A stretch of DNA of 64,000 bases from Streptomyces liliifuscus (GCF_016598615.1 NZ_CP066831.1:1798001-1862000), one strand, 5' to 3'. Positions 48,216-57,821 are shown, numbered from the stretch's first letter. The notes: generated from the letters alone by a model not told the origin. Numbers and translations are program-made.

Positions 48216-48961
48216 GCGCGCACAAGGGTGAGCAGAGCCTGGCGACCGTCGGACTCACCAAGACCTTCGGCGGGGTCGCCGCGTTGGACGGCGCCACCGT
48301 GTCCTTCCGACACGGGAAGGTCAACGCCCTGATCGGACCGAACGGCTCCGGCAAGACCACGTTCTTCAACTGCGTCACCGGCATGATCCGTCCCGACGCG
48401 GGCCGCACGACGTACCGGGGCCGGGACATCACGGCCAGGCCGCCGCACCGCATCGCCCGGGCGGGGATCGGCCGCTCCTTCCAGCTCTGCCGTGTCTTCC
48501 CCCGGATGACGGTCCTGGACAACCTGCTCGTCGCCGTACGCCCGCCGAACCTGCCGGCCCAACTCGCCGGTGCCCGCAAGCGGGAGGAGACGGAACGGGC
48601 CCGGTACTGGCTGACCCGCATGGGCATCGACCACCTGGAGACGGCGGAGGCGCGGAATCTGTCCTGGGGGCAGCAGAAGCTGCTGGAGCTCGCGGGCGTC
48701 CTGATGAGCGAGCCCGAGCTGATCCTGCTCGACGAACCGGCGGGCGGGGTCAACCCGGCACTGATCGACCGCATCTGTGACCTGGTGCGCGAACTCAACG
48801 CCGAAGGGAGGACCTTCCTGATCGTCGAGCACAACATGGACCTCGTCATGTCCCTCAGCGACCACGTCGTGGTCTTCGACCGCGGGCGGCCGATCGCGGA
48901 GGGCCCGCCCTCGGTGATCCAGTCCGACGAACGAGTTCTGGAGGCCTACCTTGGCGTCTGA
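48212..48961 (+). CDS. LIV-type ATPase, LivG class
   Basis: 249 residues. Walker A GPNGSGKTTF, Walker B LILLDEPAGGVNP, switch VEHNMDLVM. The signature reads LSWGQQKLLELAG, with Trp where Gly is usual, a variant seen in LivG-like proteins. The GTG overlaps the LivM stop. Confidence 0.92.
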   Translation: MSAHKGEQSLATVGLTKTFGGVAALDGATVSFRHGKVNALIGPNGSGKTTFFNCVTGMIRPDAGRTTYRGRDITARPPHRIARAGIGRSFQLCRVFPRMTVLDNLLVAVRPPNLPAQLAGARKREETERARYWLTRMGIDHLETAEARNLSWGQQKLLELAGVLMSEPELILLDEPAGGVNPALIDRICDLVRELNAEGRTFLIVEHNMDLVMSLSDHVVVFDRGRPIAEGPPSVIQSDERVLEAYLGV

Positions 48962-49718
48962 CTCCGACTCCGGATTCCTGCTCGAACTCGACGACATCCG
49001 CGCCGGATACGGCCGGGCGGCCCTGGTGCTGCGCGGTCTGACGGTCCGGGTGCCAGCCGGGGCCGTGGTGTGCCTGGTCGGCCCGAACGGCGCGGGCAAG
49101 TCCACCGTGCTGAAGGTGGCCAGCGGGCTCCTCGCGCCGCGCTCCGGCCGGGTCCTGGTCGACGGCGTGGACGTCACCGGCCGCGGACCGCAGCAACTGC
49201 TCGCCGCCGGAGTCGCCCATGTCCTCCAAGGGCACAGCGTCTTCCGGGAGATGACGGTCGCCGAGAACGTCCTGCTCGGCGGCTACACCATCAAGGACAA
49301 GGCGGTCGTCGCCGAGCGCGCCGACTTCGTACGCGATCTCTTCCCGCTCGTCGCCGAACGCTGGACGAGTCTGGCCGGGCTGCTCTCCGGCGGCCAGCAG
49401 AAGCAGGTGGAGTTCGCCCGCTCGCTGATGGTCAGGCCCAGGGTGGTGCTGCTCGACGAGCCGTCCATGGGGCTCGACCCGAAGACGACGGGCGTGGTCT
49501 TCGAGCAGATCGTGCGGATGCGGGAGGCGGGCACGGCCGTACTGCTGGTCGAGCAGAACGCCCGCCGCGCGCTGGAGACCGCCGACATCGGCTGCGTACT
49601 CGACCTCGGACGGGTCCATATCTCGGGCCCGGCACGGGAGTTGCTGGCAGATCCGCAGCTGGGCGAGCTCTACCTCGGGGGCAGGCCGGCACAGCCACCG
49701 GCCACACCCAAGCGGTGA
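48951..49718 (+). CDS. LIV-type ATPase, LivF class
   Basis: 255 residues. Walker A GPNGAGKST, signature LSGGQQKQVEFARSL, Walker B VLLDEPSMGLDP, followed by LLVEQNARRALETADIGCVL. The start is TTG, overlapping LivG by 11 bp, with GGAGG six bases upstream. C-terminal Pro-rich tail. Confidence 0.92.
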   Translation: MASDSDSGFLLELDDIRAGYGRAALVLRGLTVRVPAGAVVCLVGPNGAGKSTVLKVASGLLAPRSGRVLVDGVDVTGRGPQQLLAAGVAHVLQGHSVFREMTVAENVLLGGYTIKDKAVVAERADFVRDLFPLVAERWTSLAGLLSGGQQKQVEFARSLMVRPRVVLLDEPSMGLDPKTTGVVFEQIVRMREAGTAVLLVEQNARRALETADIGCVLDLGRVHISGPARELLADPQLGELYLGGRPAQPPATPKR

Positions 49719-49766
49719 CCGGCCGGGGAAAGCGGTGCCCCCTACGGGAAAGCGACGACAGGCAAG

Positions 49767-49778
49767 GACATCGATGTC
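49767..49778. promoter_or_regulatory. Short perfect palindrome before the LamG gene
   Basis: GACATCGATGTC lies 29 bp before the start codon, in the 90-bp gap after the LivF gene. Possible operator; a single short palindrome is weak evidence. Confidence 0.25.
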
Positions 49779-49807
49779 ATGACACGCCTCGCAAAGGAGC
49801 GAGCGAC

Positions 49808-50785
49808 ATGGTCAGACGCGGACGGTACGCGGGAGTGGCCCTCGCCGCTCTCCTGACAGCCCTCACGGCCCTGGCGGCAGCGCCACCGGCCGGGGCACGC
49901 GACGACGGTCGGCGGCCAACCGCCGTGCATCCGGGGCTCAGACCCGACCTCGCCGCCCACTACGACTTCGAGCATCCGGTACGCGGCAATCCGGCCCGGG
50001 AACGCGACCGGGGCTTCTCCGGCACCGACATCGACCTCGTCGGTGGCGGCGCCCGGATGCGGGCACCGGACGGCGCACACCGGGGCAGCCGGACCTCGCT
50101 GCAGGTCCGGCAGGTCAATCCGGACACGGCGGGCAACGACGACTGGAAGGCGGGCGTGTACTCCACGTCCGGCGTGCCGACGCTCAACGCCTTCAACGCG
50201 GTGCGCGGGACCACCGTGATGGGGTGGTTCAAGATGACCGGGCAGAACCCGAGCCCCAACTCCAACACGGCCTCCCCCGACGACCTCTACGGCGCGATCG
50301 GTCTCGCCGGGGTGCTCTCCGGCGACTCCGACGGACATGGCGTGCGCGCCCTGCTGGAACTCATCAACGTGAACGGCGAACTCCGGCTGGTCGCCCTCGG
50401 CCGGCGGATCGACGGGGCCGCCTCGCAGACCTTCGCGGCCGCCCAGGACTGGCGGACCCTGCTGCCGCCCGGCGAATGGGTGTTCCTCGCCGCGACCTTC
50501 GACTTCGACAGCGGTGAGATGGCGCTCTACCGCAACGGCAAGCCGCTGGACGGCTTCTACACCGTGCCCGGCGACCCCTGGGACCTCTCGGGCCCCGGCC
50601 CGCACCGCACCTCGGCCACCGACCCGCGAGGCATCAAGATCGGCGGCAGCTTCCCGCAGAACACCCGGGAGGGCAATCCCTGCAACTGCCGTATGGACAG
50701 CCTGATGTTCCTCGACCGCGCGGTGGACGCCGCGCTGGTCCGAGCGCAGTACCGACTGGTCACGCACAAGGCCGCAGAGGAGTGA
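49808..50785 (+). CDS. Secreted LamG-domain protein
   Basis: 325 residues. Signal peptide (GVALAALLTALTALAAAPPAGA), then a concanavalin-like LamG fold (about 45-315): LAAHYDFEHPV, TVMGWFKMTG, WVFLAATFDFDSGEMALYRNG and a Cys-x-Cys pair near the end. LamG domains bind glycans or act as lectin modules; no catalytic motif is seen. AAAGGAG lies eight bases before the ATG. Co-directional with the LIV transporter and followed without gap by the dehydrogenase-like gene. Confidence 0.85.
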   Translation: MVRRGRYAGVALAALLTALTALAAAPPAGARDDGRRPTAVHPGLRPDLAAHYDFEHPVRGNPARERDRGFSGTDIDLVGGGARMRAPDGAHRGSRTSLQVRQVNPDTAGNDDWKAGVYSTSGVPTLNAFNAVRGTTVMGWFKMTGQNPSPNSNTASPDDLYGAIGLAGVLSGDSDGHGVRALLELINVNGELRLVALGRRIDGAASQTFAAAQDWRTLLPPGEWVFLAATFDFDSGEMALYRNGKPLDGFYTVPGDPWDLSGPGPHRTSATDPRGIKIGGSFPQNTREGNPCNCRMDSLMFLDRAVDAALVRAQYRLVTHKAAEE

Positions 50786-50790
50786 CAGCC

Positions 50791-52920
50791 ATGACCGGAT
50801 CCCCCGGCATCAGACCCGGACCCGGGCCCCGTCCCAGACCCATCCTGCTGACACCATTACTCGTTCTGGCACTGCTGCTTTCCGTCCTCGTCGCCCTGCC
50901 TGGCGGCACGGCCCACGCGGCCGAACCGATCACCGACCCGATCCCCGAGCGGCCCACCACCTCCGGTATCGGGCTAACCGTCGAGGAGTTCGCGGCCTTC
51001 CCGAAGAGTGAGCCGCCGGACGGTCCCGTGACCGACCCACGGCTGAGGCGGCACGCCCGCATCAACTATCTGAGCGAACTGCCCGACGGCTCGGGCCGGA
51101 TGGCCGTGCCCGACCTCAACGGCAAGCTGTATCTCGTCGAGAACGGCACCCCGCGCGTCTATCTCGACGTCGCCGGCACCTTCTCCCCCGCGTTCTTCGC
51201 CAGCCAGGGGCTCGGCATGGGCTTCGGGTTCGTCACCTTCGACCCGCGCTTCAAGAAGAACGGCCGTTTCTACACGGTCCACACCGAACTGGCCTCCGCC
51301 ACCACGGCCGTGCCCGACATGCGGCAGGCGTCGAACACGGTGTACCACGGCATCGTCACCGAGTGGACGGCCGACGACCCCTCGGCCGACACCTTCGAGG
51401 GCACGCGCCGCGAGGTCCTGCGCATCGGTTTCACCGGCCGCGTCCACGGCATCCAGCAGATCGACTTCAACCCCACCGCCCGGCCCCACGACAAGGACTA
51501 CGGGCTGCTCTACCTCGCCGTCGGCGACGGCGGCCAGGGCGCAAGGAACAGCGAGCCGCAGAGCCTGGCCGTGCCGCACGGCAAGATCCTGCGCATCGAC
51601 CCGCGCGGCACCAACAGCGCCAACGGCAAGTACGGCATCCCGTCCCGCAACCCCTTCGTCGGCACCCCAGGGGCGCTCGGCGAGATCTACGCGTACGGCA
51701 TGCGCGACCCGCACCGGTTCAGCTGGGACACCGGCGGCCGCAACCGTATGTACCTCGGCCACATCGGTGAGCACGCCATCGAGGCCGTCTACGAGGTGAG
51801 AGCGGGCGACAACCTCGGCTGGAGCGAACGCGAGGGTGCCTTCGTCTTCGACAAGACCGCCACCGATCCCTGCGCCAAGATCCAGCCACTGCCCGCCGAC
51901 GACGAGAAGTACGGCTACACGTATCCCGTCGCCGCCTACGACCACGACCCGCCCGCCAACTGGAACTGCACCTCCGACGTCGGACGGGCGATCGTCGGAG
52001 GCTTCGTCCTCCGCGACCGCGACCTGCCCGAGCTGTACGGCAAGTACGTCTTCGGCGACCTCGTCGACGGCCGCCTCCTCTACGCCGACACCAAGGACAT
52101 GCGGCGGGGCGGCACGGAGCTGGCCAAGCTGTACGACCTGATGCTGTACGACGAGAGCGGCACCCGGGTGACGCTGCAGGACCTCGCCGGGGACAGCCGG
52201 GTCGACCTGCGCTTCGGGCAGGACGCCGACGGCGGGCTCTATCTCCTCTCCAAGGCCAACGGCAGGATCTGGAAGGTGACCGGCACCAGGAAGTTCGCCT
52301 CCTGCGACACCGACGGCACGAAGGTCACCAACGTCATGGCCGGCCGGAACTGGGCCCCGGTCACCCCGTCCAAGTGGCAGTTCCCGGGCCGTGAGGCGAT
52401 CCTCGCCGAGGCCGGGGCCGCCCGCCCCGGTCCACGGCGTCCCTTCGAGTACGCCGTGCTCACCGCGGGTCCCCCGGCCTTCGGCTCCGTACGGATCGAC
52501 GCGCGGGTCCGCATCGACACGCCCGTCGAGATCACCAACCGGGACGTGATCATCGTGTTCGGCCACCAGTCGGACACGAAGTTCTACTACGCGCACCTGT
52601 CGACCGACAACACCATCTATCCGCACAACGGGATCTTCGTCGTGAACGACGCCGACCGGCTGCGCCTGGAGGACCAGTGGAACGGCGCCACCGGTGCGCC
52701 ACCGGCCATCACCGACTCGGCCTGGCACAACGTGCGGGTGGTGCACTGCCCGGGCACCGGTGAGATCGCGGTCTATCTCGACGGCTCGAAACAGCCCCTG
52801 ATGACCGCCGTCGACACCACGCTCTCCTCCGGCCGGGTGGGCTTCGGCTCGTTCGACAACACCGGACGGATGCGCGACCTCAAGGTCACCGGCTCGGGCG
52901 GTGCTGCCCTCACACGGTGA
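50791..52920 (+). CDS. Secreted sugar-dehydrogenase-like beta-propeller with C-terminal LamG-like domain
   Basis: 709 residues. Signal peptide (LLTPLLVLALLLSVLVALPGG), a six-bladed GSDH-type propeller (about 45-510; GRVHGIQQIDFNP, YLAVGDGGQGARNSEP, PHGKILRIDPRG, EIYAYGMRDPHRFSWD), and a C-terminal beta-sandwich (about 535-705) like the DUF1080 glycan-binding fold. Soluble members oxidise aldoses with PQQ. ATG 50791 has GAGGAG overlapping the previous stop. Its 3' end overlaps the convergent GH30 gene by 11 bp. Confidence 0.88.
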   Translation: MTGSPGIRPGPGPRPRPILLTPLLVLALLLSVLVALPGGTAHAAEPITDPIPERPTTSGIGLTVEEFAAFPKSEPPDGPVTDPRLRRHARINYLSELPDGSGRMAVPDLNGKLYLVENGTPRVYLDVAGTFSPAFFASQGLGMGFGFVTFDPRFKKNGRFYTVHTELASATTAVPDMRQASNTVYHGIVTEWTADDPSADTFEGTRREVLRIGFTGRVHGIQQIDFNPTARPHDKDYGLLYLAVGDGGQGARNSEPQSLAVPHGKILRIDPRGTNSANGKYGIPSRNPFVGTPGALGEIYAYGMRDPHRFSWDTGGRNRMYLGHIGEHAIEAVYEVRAGDNLGWSEREGAFVFDKTATDPCAKIQPLPADDEKYGYTYPVAAYDHDPPANWNCTSDVGRAIVGGFVLRDRDLPELYGKYVFGDLVDGRLLYADTKDMRRGGTELAKLYDLMLYDESGTRVTLQDLAGDSRVDLRFGQDADGGLYLLSKANGRIWKVTGTRKFASCDTDGTKVTNVMAGRNWAPVTPSKWQFPGREAILAEAGAARPGPRRPFEYAVLTAGPPAFGSVRIDARVRIDTPVEITNRDVIIVFGHQSDTKFYYAHLSTDNTIYPHNGIFVVNDADRLRLEDQWNGATGAPPAITDSAWHNVRVVHCPGTGEIAVYLDGSKQPLMTAVDTTLSSGRVGFGSFDNTGRMRDLKVTGSGGAALTR

Positions 52921-54382
52921 CACCGTCGATCTCGAAGGTCTGCACCGAGGCGGCGGCGAACGGCACGCTCAGACTCTTGCCGTTGAGGTAGGTGTCCGAG
53001 CGTGCCGTGTAGAGGTCGCCGCCGCCCGAGGTGAGGGTGTTCCAGCGCCGTACGAGCCCGCCGCTGCCGCCCGTGACCTGGCTGAAGCGGGACAGGTCGA
53101 AGGTGAGCGTCTGCGCGGCACCGGAGTTGACGGCCACGACGACCAGGCGCTTCTGCGTGGCGTCGTGGGCCGCGACCGCGTACCCGACGCCGGTGTCGAG
53201 GATGGTCATGCCGGGCCGGATGTGCCGGCTGAACTGGGCCATCACGTAGTACTTGGTCTGCACGGTGGTCGGCTGCAGGGTGCTCGCGTCGTACGCGATC
53301 ATCGCCCAGCCGGTGGAGGGGTCCATCGCCTGCCAGTAGACCCAGGCGGTCGGGTGCAGCCAGCGGAAGTCCAGGCACAGGTTGCTCGCCAGGGTGAGCC
53401 CGGAGCCGTCGCTGTCACCGGTCTCGGAGTTCCAGAGCTTCTTGCCCGCCGTCGTCACGACATCCGTGTGGAGGAGATCGCGGCGGCCGCCCGAACCCTG
53501 GTAGCCGTGCACGTTGACCTGGCTGACGAGAGCCTTCGTCGACGCCCCGAAGGAGTTCCAGGTCGTACGGGCCAGGTCGTAGCTCGTCTCGTCGGACGCC
53601 GAGATCCTGATGCCGGACAGGCCGCGCGCGTCGAGTTCGCTGCGCATGTACGGGAGGACGGCGGCCTGGACCGCGGCGTCCATGTGGCAGCCCTCCTGGG
53701 TGCCGGTGGCGGTCCACCAGGAGGACGAGGGTTCGTTGAAGGGGTCGACGGTCGCGAAGTTGACGCCCCAGTTGTTCCTCGCGCGCAGGGCGACGGCCGC
53801 CAGGTGGGAGGCGTGCTGGCGGTAGTTCCAGGACTGGAGGTTGTTGCCGCCTCCTGACGCGCCCGACGGGTTGTGGTTGAGGCACATCCACCACATGGGC
53901 GAGTTGGCGAACAGCTCGGTGACCGCGCCCCGTTGGACGGCCTTCACCAGGGCGGCGCGCTGGTTGGCGTCCGCCGTCCAGTCCCAGGCGGAGGAGGTGG
54001 GGTCCTCGTTGTTCCAGTCCTGCCAGTAGCCCTCGATCTGCTTGAAGGCCGGGATGTTGGGCGAGGCGACCATGGACTGGCCGCCCACGCTGTTCGGGCT
54101 GCACGCGCCCAGGTTGTAGCGGGCGATGTTCATGCCGAGGCCCGGCAGGGTCCTGCCGCCGTACGCCACGGACTTGGTGGTGAAGAAGATGTCGGCGAAG
54201 TCGTCCCGCGCGCCGAACACGTTGGCCCACCACGCGAGGGAGGTCCCCCACCCCTCCCAACTCCCGTATCTGGTTCCGGGGTTGACGCTGATGGTCGCGT
54301 CGGCGTGGGCGGTGCCCGTCGCCAGCGCACTGCCCAGCAGCGTGCCGCCCGCCGCCGCCAGCAGCGATCTGCGCTTCATCAT
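52910..54382 (-). CDS. Secreted GH30 endo-beta-1,6-galactanase-like hydrolase
   Basis: 490 residues. Signal peptide (KRRSLLAAAGGTLLGSALATGTAHA, here only named), family start GSWEGWGTSLAWWANVFGA, acid/base Glu in DPFNEPSSSW and nucleophile Glu in LWNSETGDSDG, with a C-terminal beta domain. Matches the GH30 endo-1,6-galactanases of Streptomyces, which cut the side chains of arabinogalactan; this fits the nearby arabinofuranosidases. AGGAG lies before the first ATG. A LacI-like half-palindrome (54457) lies in its promoter. Confidence 0.88.
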   Translation of the reverse strand: MMKRRSLLAAAGGTLLGSALATGTAHADATISVNPGTRYGSWEGWGTSLAWWANVFGARDDFADIFFTTKSVAYGGRTLPGLGMNIARYNLGACSPNSVGGQSMVASPNIPAFKQIEGYWQDWNNEDPTSSAWDWTADANQRAALVKAVQRGAVTELFANSPMWWMCLNHNPSGASGGGNNLQSWNYRQHASHLAAVALRARNNWGVNFATVDPFNEPSSSWWTATGTQEGCHMDAAVQAAVLPYMRSELDARGLSGIRISASDETSYDLARTTWNSFGASTKALVSQVNVHGYQGSGGRRDLLHTDVVTTAGKKLWNSETGDSDGSGLTLASNLCLDFRWLHPTAWVYWQAMDPSTGWAMIAYDASTLQPTTVQTKYYVMAQFSRHIRPGMTILDTGVGYAVAAHDATQKRLVVVAVNSGAAQTLTFDLSRFSQVTGGSGGLVRRWNTLTSGGGDLYTARSDTYLNGKSLSVPFAAASVQTFEIDGVTV

Positions 54383-54456
54383 GGAGGTCTCCTGTCGCGC
54401 TCATGCCACAACCTGGTTGAAGAATGAGGCGGGGGCAAACGGTTGTCGAGACGCGT

Positions 54457-54468
54457 GACAGCGCTTTC
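54457..54468. promoter_or_regulatory. Candidate LacI operator upstream of the GH30 gene
   Basis: GACAGCGCTTTC differs by one base from the core GAAAGCGCTTTC of the operator at 44945-44958. It lies about 75 bp before the GH30 start, consistent with shared control by the 43815-44849 regulator. Confidence 0.45.
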
Positions 54469-54497
54469 TGTTTCGATAGTTTCTGGGGGTGCCGATG

Positions 54498-55754
54498 TCA
54501 CCAACGAGGGAGCTTGAACTCGTACTCCGGGTGGACGCGCCGCATGTAACCGGTGTCGTCGCGGCCCTTCATGCCCGAGTCGAGATAGACCCGGTGGAGC
54601 CGTTCCAGTGCGTCGTGGTCGAGTTCGACGCCCAGACCGGGACCCGCGGGGACCTCGACCGCGCCGTCCCGCAGTTCCAGCACACCGGGGACGATGACGT
54701 CGTCCGCGAAGTTCCAGGGGTAGTGGGTGTCGCAGGAGGTGTCGAGGTTCGGGATCGCGGCGGCCACATGGGTCATGGCGGCGAGGCTGATGCCGAGGTG
54801 GGAGTTGGAGTGCATGGACAGCCCGATGCCGAACGCCTCGCAGACGGCGGCGAGTTCACGGGTGCGGCGCAGCCCGCCCCAGTAGTGGTGGTCGGTGAGC
54901 AGTACCTGGATGGCGTCCTGCTCGACGGCCGGCTTCAGCTGCTCCCAGGCGACCACGCACATGTTGGTGGCCAGCGGCATGGGCGAGGTCTTCGCGACCT
55001 CGGCCATGCCGGGGATGGTGGGGGTGGGGTCCTCCAAGTACTCCAGGCAGCCGTCCAGCTCCCGGGCCACGTACTGCGAAGTCTCCACCGTCCAGGCCGT
55101 GTTGGGGTCCAGGCGCAACGGCTGTCCGGGGAAGGCCTCGGCGAGCGCCCTCATCGCGGCGATCTCCTCGTCGGGCGGGAAGACACCGCCCTTGAGCTTG
55201 AACGAACTGAATCCGTACCGCTGTCGCATCAGCCGGGCCTGCTCGACGATGCCCGCCGGGTCGAGGGCCTCGCCCCACTCGTCACCGACGGCCGGCCTGC
55301 CGTCGAGCGCCGGGTGTTCGGCCCACTTGTAGAAGAGGTACGCGGCGAAGGGCACGGCGTCGCGGACCGCGCCGCCCAGCAGGTCGCTGACGGAGCGGCC
55401 GAGGAGCTTGCCCTGGGCGTCCAGACAGGCGACCTCCACGGCGGAGGTGGTCCAGCCGCGCTCGTGGGAACTGGGCACGGTGGGCAGCAGGACAGAGTCG
55501 ATCGCGGCCGCGACGGCGGTGGTGTCGAAGACGTCCATGCCGACGACCGCCCGCGCCGCGGCCCCCAGTCGTTCGATGCGGATGTCACCCCCGGTCGACT
55601 CGCCGAGGCCCACCGTGCCGTCCTCCAGGACGAGTTGGAGGATCAGCCGCAGCGCGAGCGGCTCGTGCACACCGCTGGAGTTGAGGAGCGGCGGGTCGCG
55701 GAAGGCGATCGGCGTGACGATCAGTTCACGGATCCGACTGTCGGGGGTGGTCAT
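54498..55754 (-). CDS. Glucarate dehydratase-like enolase-superfamily enzyme
   Basis: 418 residues. Dehydrates D-glucarate (or a related aldarate) to the 5-keto-4-deoxy acid. Mandelate-racemase-type catalytic set: SSFKLKGGVFPP (Lys-x-Lys), RLDPNTAW, YLEDPTPTIPG and LATNMC metal region, TDHHYWGG and the base His in SMHSNSHLG. The ATG at 55754 has GGAGG ten bases upstream. It is downstream of, and co-directional with, the hydroxyquinol genes but separated by 133 bp with its own promoter space. Confidence 0.85.
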   Translation of the reverse strand: MTTPDSRIRELIVTPIAFRDPPLLNSSGVHEPLALRLILQLVLEDGTVGLGESTGGDIRIERLGAAARAVVGMDVFDTTAVAAAIDSVLLPTVPSSHERGWTTSAVEVACLDAQGKLLGRSVSDLLGGAVRDAVPFAAYLFYKWAEHPALDGRPAVGDEWGEALDPAGIVEQARLMRQRYGFSSFKLKGGVFPPDEEIAAMRALAEAFPGQPLRLDPNTAWTVETSQYVARELDGCLEYLEDPTPTIPGMAEVAKTSPMPLATNMCVVAWEQLKPAVEQDAIQVLLTDHHYWGGLRRTRELAAVCEAFGIGLSMHSNSHLGISLAAMTHVAAAIPNLDTSCDTHYPWNFADDVIVPGVLELRDGAVEVPAGPGLGVELDHDALERLHRVYLDSGMKGRDDTGYMRRVHPEYEFKLPRW

Positions 55755-55887
55755 GCGCGGGCTGCCTCCAGGCGCTGGTCGATGAGCTTCACACACACCC
55801 CATTCACACCCATGAACCTGCGTCACGAATCTGGATGGCGCGCAGCCAGCTAAGAATCGTTTCAGGTGTATGTCAAGACATGGGGAG

Positions 55888-56949
55888 TCAGGCGTGAGGG
55901 GCGTCCCCGGCGAACGCCGCCCTCAGCACGGCGAGTGCGCCCTCGCGCGTGACCTCGCGCGGATTGGCGTACGCCTGGCCCGCGACCTGTTCGGCCGCGA
56001 CCGTCAAGTCGGCCTCGGTAAGACCCAGTTGAGCGAGGGAGCGAGGTGCGCCGAGACGTCCGGACAGGCTCCACAGAGCGAGCGGGGCGTCGTCCGTGCC
56101 GAGGGCGCGATCGAGGGCCCTGATCGCCTCGGGAGCGGCGGGAGCGTTGTACGCGAGGGCGTACGGGAGAACGACCGTGTGCGTCTCGGCGTGCGGCAGG
56201 CCGAACGTGCCGCCCAGCACATGGCAGAGCTTGTGATGCAGGCCCATGGTGGTCGCGCCCAGGCAGGAACCGCAGAGCCAGGCCCCGTACAGGGCACGAC
56301 CGCGGGCCTCCAGGGCCGAAGGATCGGCAGCGATCTCCGGAAGGGCCGAGGTCATCGCCCGTACGCCCTCCTCGGCCATCAGGGAGACGAGGGGCGAGGT
56401 GTCGGGGGCGTACAGCGCCTCGACCGCGTGCGCGACGGCGTTGATTCCGCTCGTCACGGAGAGGGGCACGGGCATGGAGAGGGTGAGCTCGGGGTCGTAC
56501 ACCACGCTGCGCGGGAGGACCGACGGGTCGCGCCCCGTGCGCTTCGCGCCGTGCTCGGTGAGGCCCCAGACGGGGGTCATCTCGGAACCGGAGTACGTGG
56601 AGGGCACGGCGATCAAGGGCAGTCCCGTGCGCAGCGCGATCGCCTTGCCGAGGCCGATCGACGAACCGCCCCCCACGGCGACGCAGCCGTCGGCACCGGC
56701 CGCGCGAGCCACCTCGACGGCACGGTCGGCGACCTCCACCGGGACGTGCATCCGGGCTTCGGCGTGCAGTCCCGCGCACAGCTCGCCCAGCGAGTCGGCG
56801 ACCGCCCGCGCGGTGTCCGCACCGCGCGCGCCTGACACCACCAACACCCGCCGCAGACCGAGCCGTTGAACCTCATCGGCCGTCGCGCCCACCGAGGCAC
56901 CGGGCCGGAAGACGACCCGCATGGGCTGGGCCTCGTACGAGAAGTTCAC
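55888..56949 (-). CDS. Maleylacetate reductase (iron-type alcohol dehydrogenase fold)
   Basis: 353 residues. Reduces maleylacetate to 3-oxoadipate with NADH, last step of the hydroxyquinol route. Motifs: VAVGGGSSIGLGKA for the cofactor, PSTYSGSEMTPVWGLTE, NAVAHAVEALYAP and HHKLCHVLGGTFGLPHAETHT with histidines where metal-dependent relatives bind iron. The GTG overlaps the dioxygenase stop (GTGA) and has GGGGAG upstream; the longer reading is a shadow. Confidence 0.9.
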   Translation of the reverse strand: MNFSYEAQPMRVVFRPGASVGATADEVQRLGLRRVLVVSGARGADTARAVADSLGELCAGLHAEARMHVPVEVADRAVEVARAAGADGCVAVGGGSSIGLGKAIALRTGLPLIAVPSTYSGSEMTPVWGLTEHGAKRTGRDPSVLPRSVVYDPELTLSMPVPLSVTSGINAVAHAVEALYAPDTSPLVSLMAEEGVRAMTSALPEIAADPSALEARGRALYGAWLCGSCLGATTMGLHHKLCHVLGGTFGLPHAETHTVVLPYALAYNAPAAPEAIRALDRALGTDDAPLALWSLSGRLGAPRSLAQLGLTEADLTVAAEQVAGQAYANPREVTREGALAVLRAAFAGDAPHA

Positions 56950-57821
56950 GCCTTCTCCCCAGGAGTCAGTACGAGATCGAACCGCGCGTGCCGGAAGGGG
57001 TTCGGGATGCCGAACTCCCGTGCCAGGGGAGGGTCGTCGGTCTCCGCGAAGTCCTCGACCAGACTGCTCTTCACCGCGAACACCGCGTCCGAGTCGAGGT
57101 AGTCGCTGCCCGCCACGAAGATGTGCGTGGTGACGGGGGCGTGGCCCTCGGCGGTGGCGATGAAGTGGATGTGGGCGGGGCGGTAGGGGTGCCGGCCGGT
57201 GGCGCGGAGCAGGTCGCCGACCGGACCGTCGGTGGGGATGGGGTACGGACTCGGCACACAGGTGCGGAACCAGAAGCGGCCCGCCGCGTCCGCCGTGAAC
57301 AGACCGCGGCCGTTGCCCGGCGGCTGGAGGTCCGGCCGTTGCACGTCGTAGAAGCCGTCGGCGTCGGCCTGCCAGACGTCGAGGACCGCTCCGGGCAGCG
57401 GAGTGCCGTCCTGGGAGAGCACCCGGCCACTCACCACACACGGTTCGCCGCTGCCCACCAGGTCGATGTCCGCGCCGAGTTCACGGACCGGGGACTCGGT
57501 CATGTGGAAGGGCCCGAGGACGGTCGACTCGGTGGCGCCGGGGCCACGGTCGGCGTTCAGGTTCTCGACCAGCATCGACAGTCCGAGCACGTCCGACAGG
57601 AGAATGAACTCCTGCCGGGTGTCGGTGCACGCCTGCCCGGTCGCCGTCAGAAACCCGATCGCCCGCTCCCATTCCTCCTGGGTGAGCCGCGTCTCGCGCG
57701 CGAAGTCGTGAAGGTGCCGGATCAGACCGGTGAGCAACTCCCGCAACCGCGGATCGGTACCCGCACCAAGACTCCCGACGGCCTCCTCGGTGACCGCGGT
57801 CCCGCTGGCATCGATGGTCAT
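56946..57821 (-). CDS. Hydroxyquinol 1,2-dioxygenase (intradiol)
   Basis: 291 residues. Fe(III) intradiol dioxygenase that opens hydroxyquinol to maleylacetate. Iron ligands: Tyr in DGFYDVQ, Tyr and His in RHPYRPAHIHF, and the second His of that segment. N-terminal dimer-forming helices (about 25-100) and ESTVLGPFHMTESP are typical of the catechol/hydroxyquinol class; the reductase next to it and the monooxygenase upstream favour hydroxyquinol. CAGGAG precedes the ATG. Confidence 0.9.
   Translation of the reverse strand: MTIDASGTAVTEEAVGSLGAGTDPRLRELLTGLIRHLHDFARETRLTQEEWERAIGFLTATGQACTDTRQEFILLSDVLGLSMLVENLNADRGPGATESTVLGPFHMTESPVRELGADIDLVGSGEPCVVSGRVLSQDGTPLPGAVLDVWQADADGFYDVQRPDLQPPGNGRGLFTADAAGRFWFRTCVPSPYPIPTDGPVGDLLRATGRHPYRPAHIHFIATAEGHAPVTTHIFVAGSDYLDSDAVFAVKSSLVEDFAETDDPPLAREFGIPNPFRHARFDLVLTPGEKA

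Noticed and set aside
50974..52923. 649-residue minus-strand ORF
   Set aside because: Antisense to the sugar-dehydrogenase-like gene, whose domains and signal peptide are clear.
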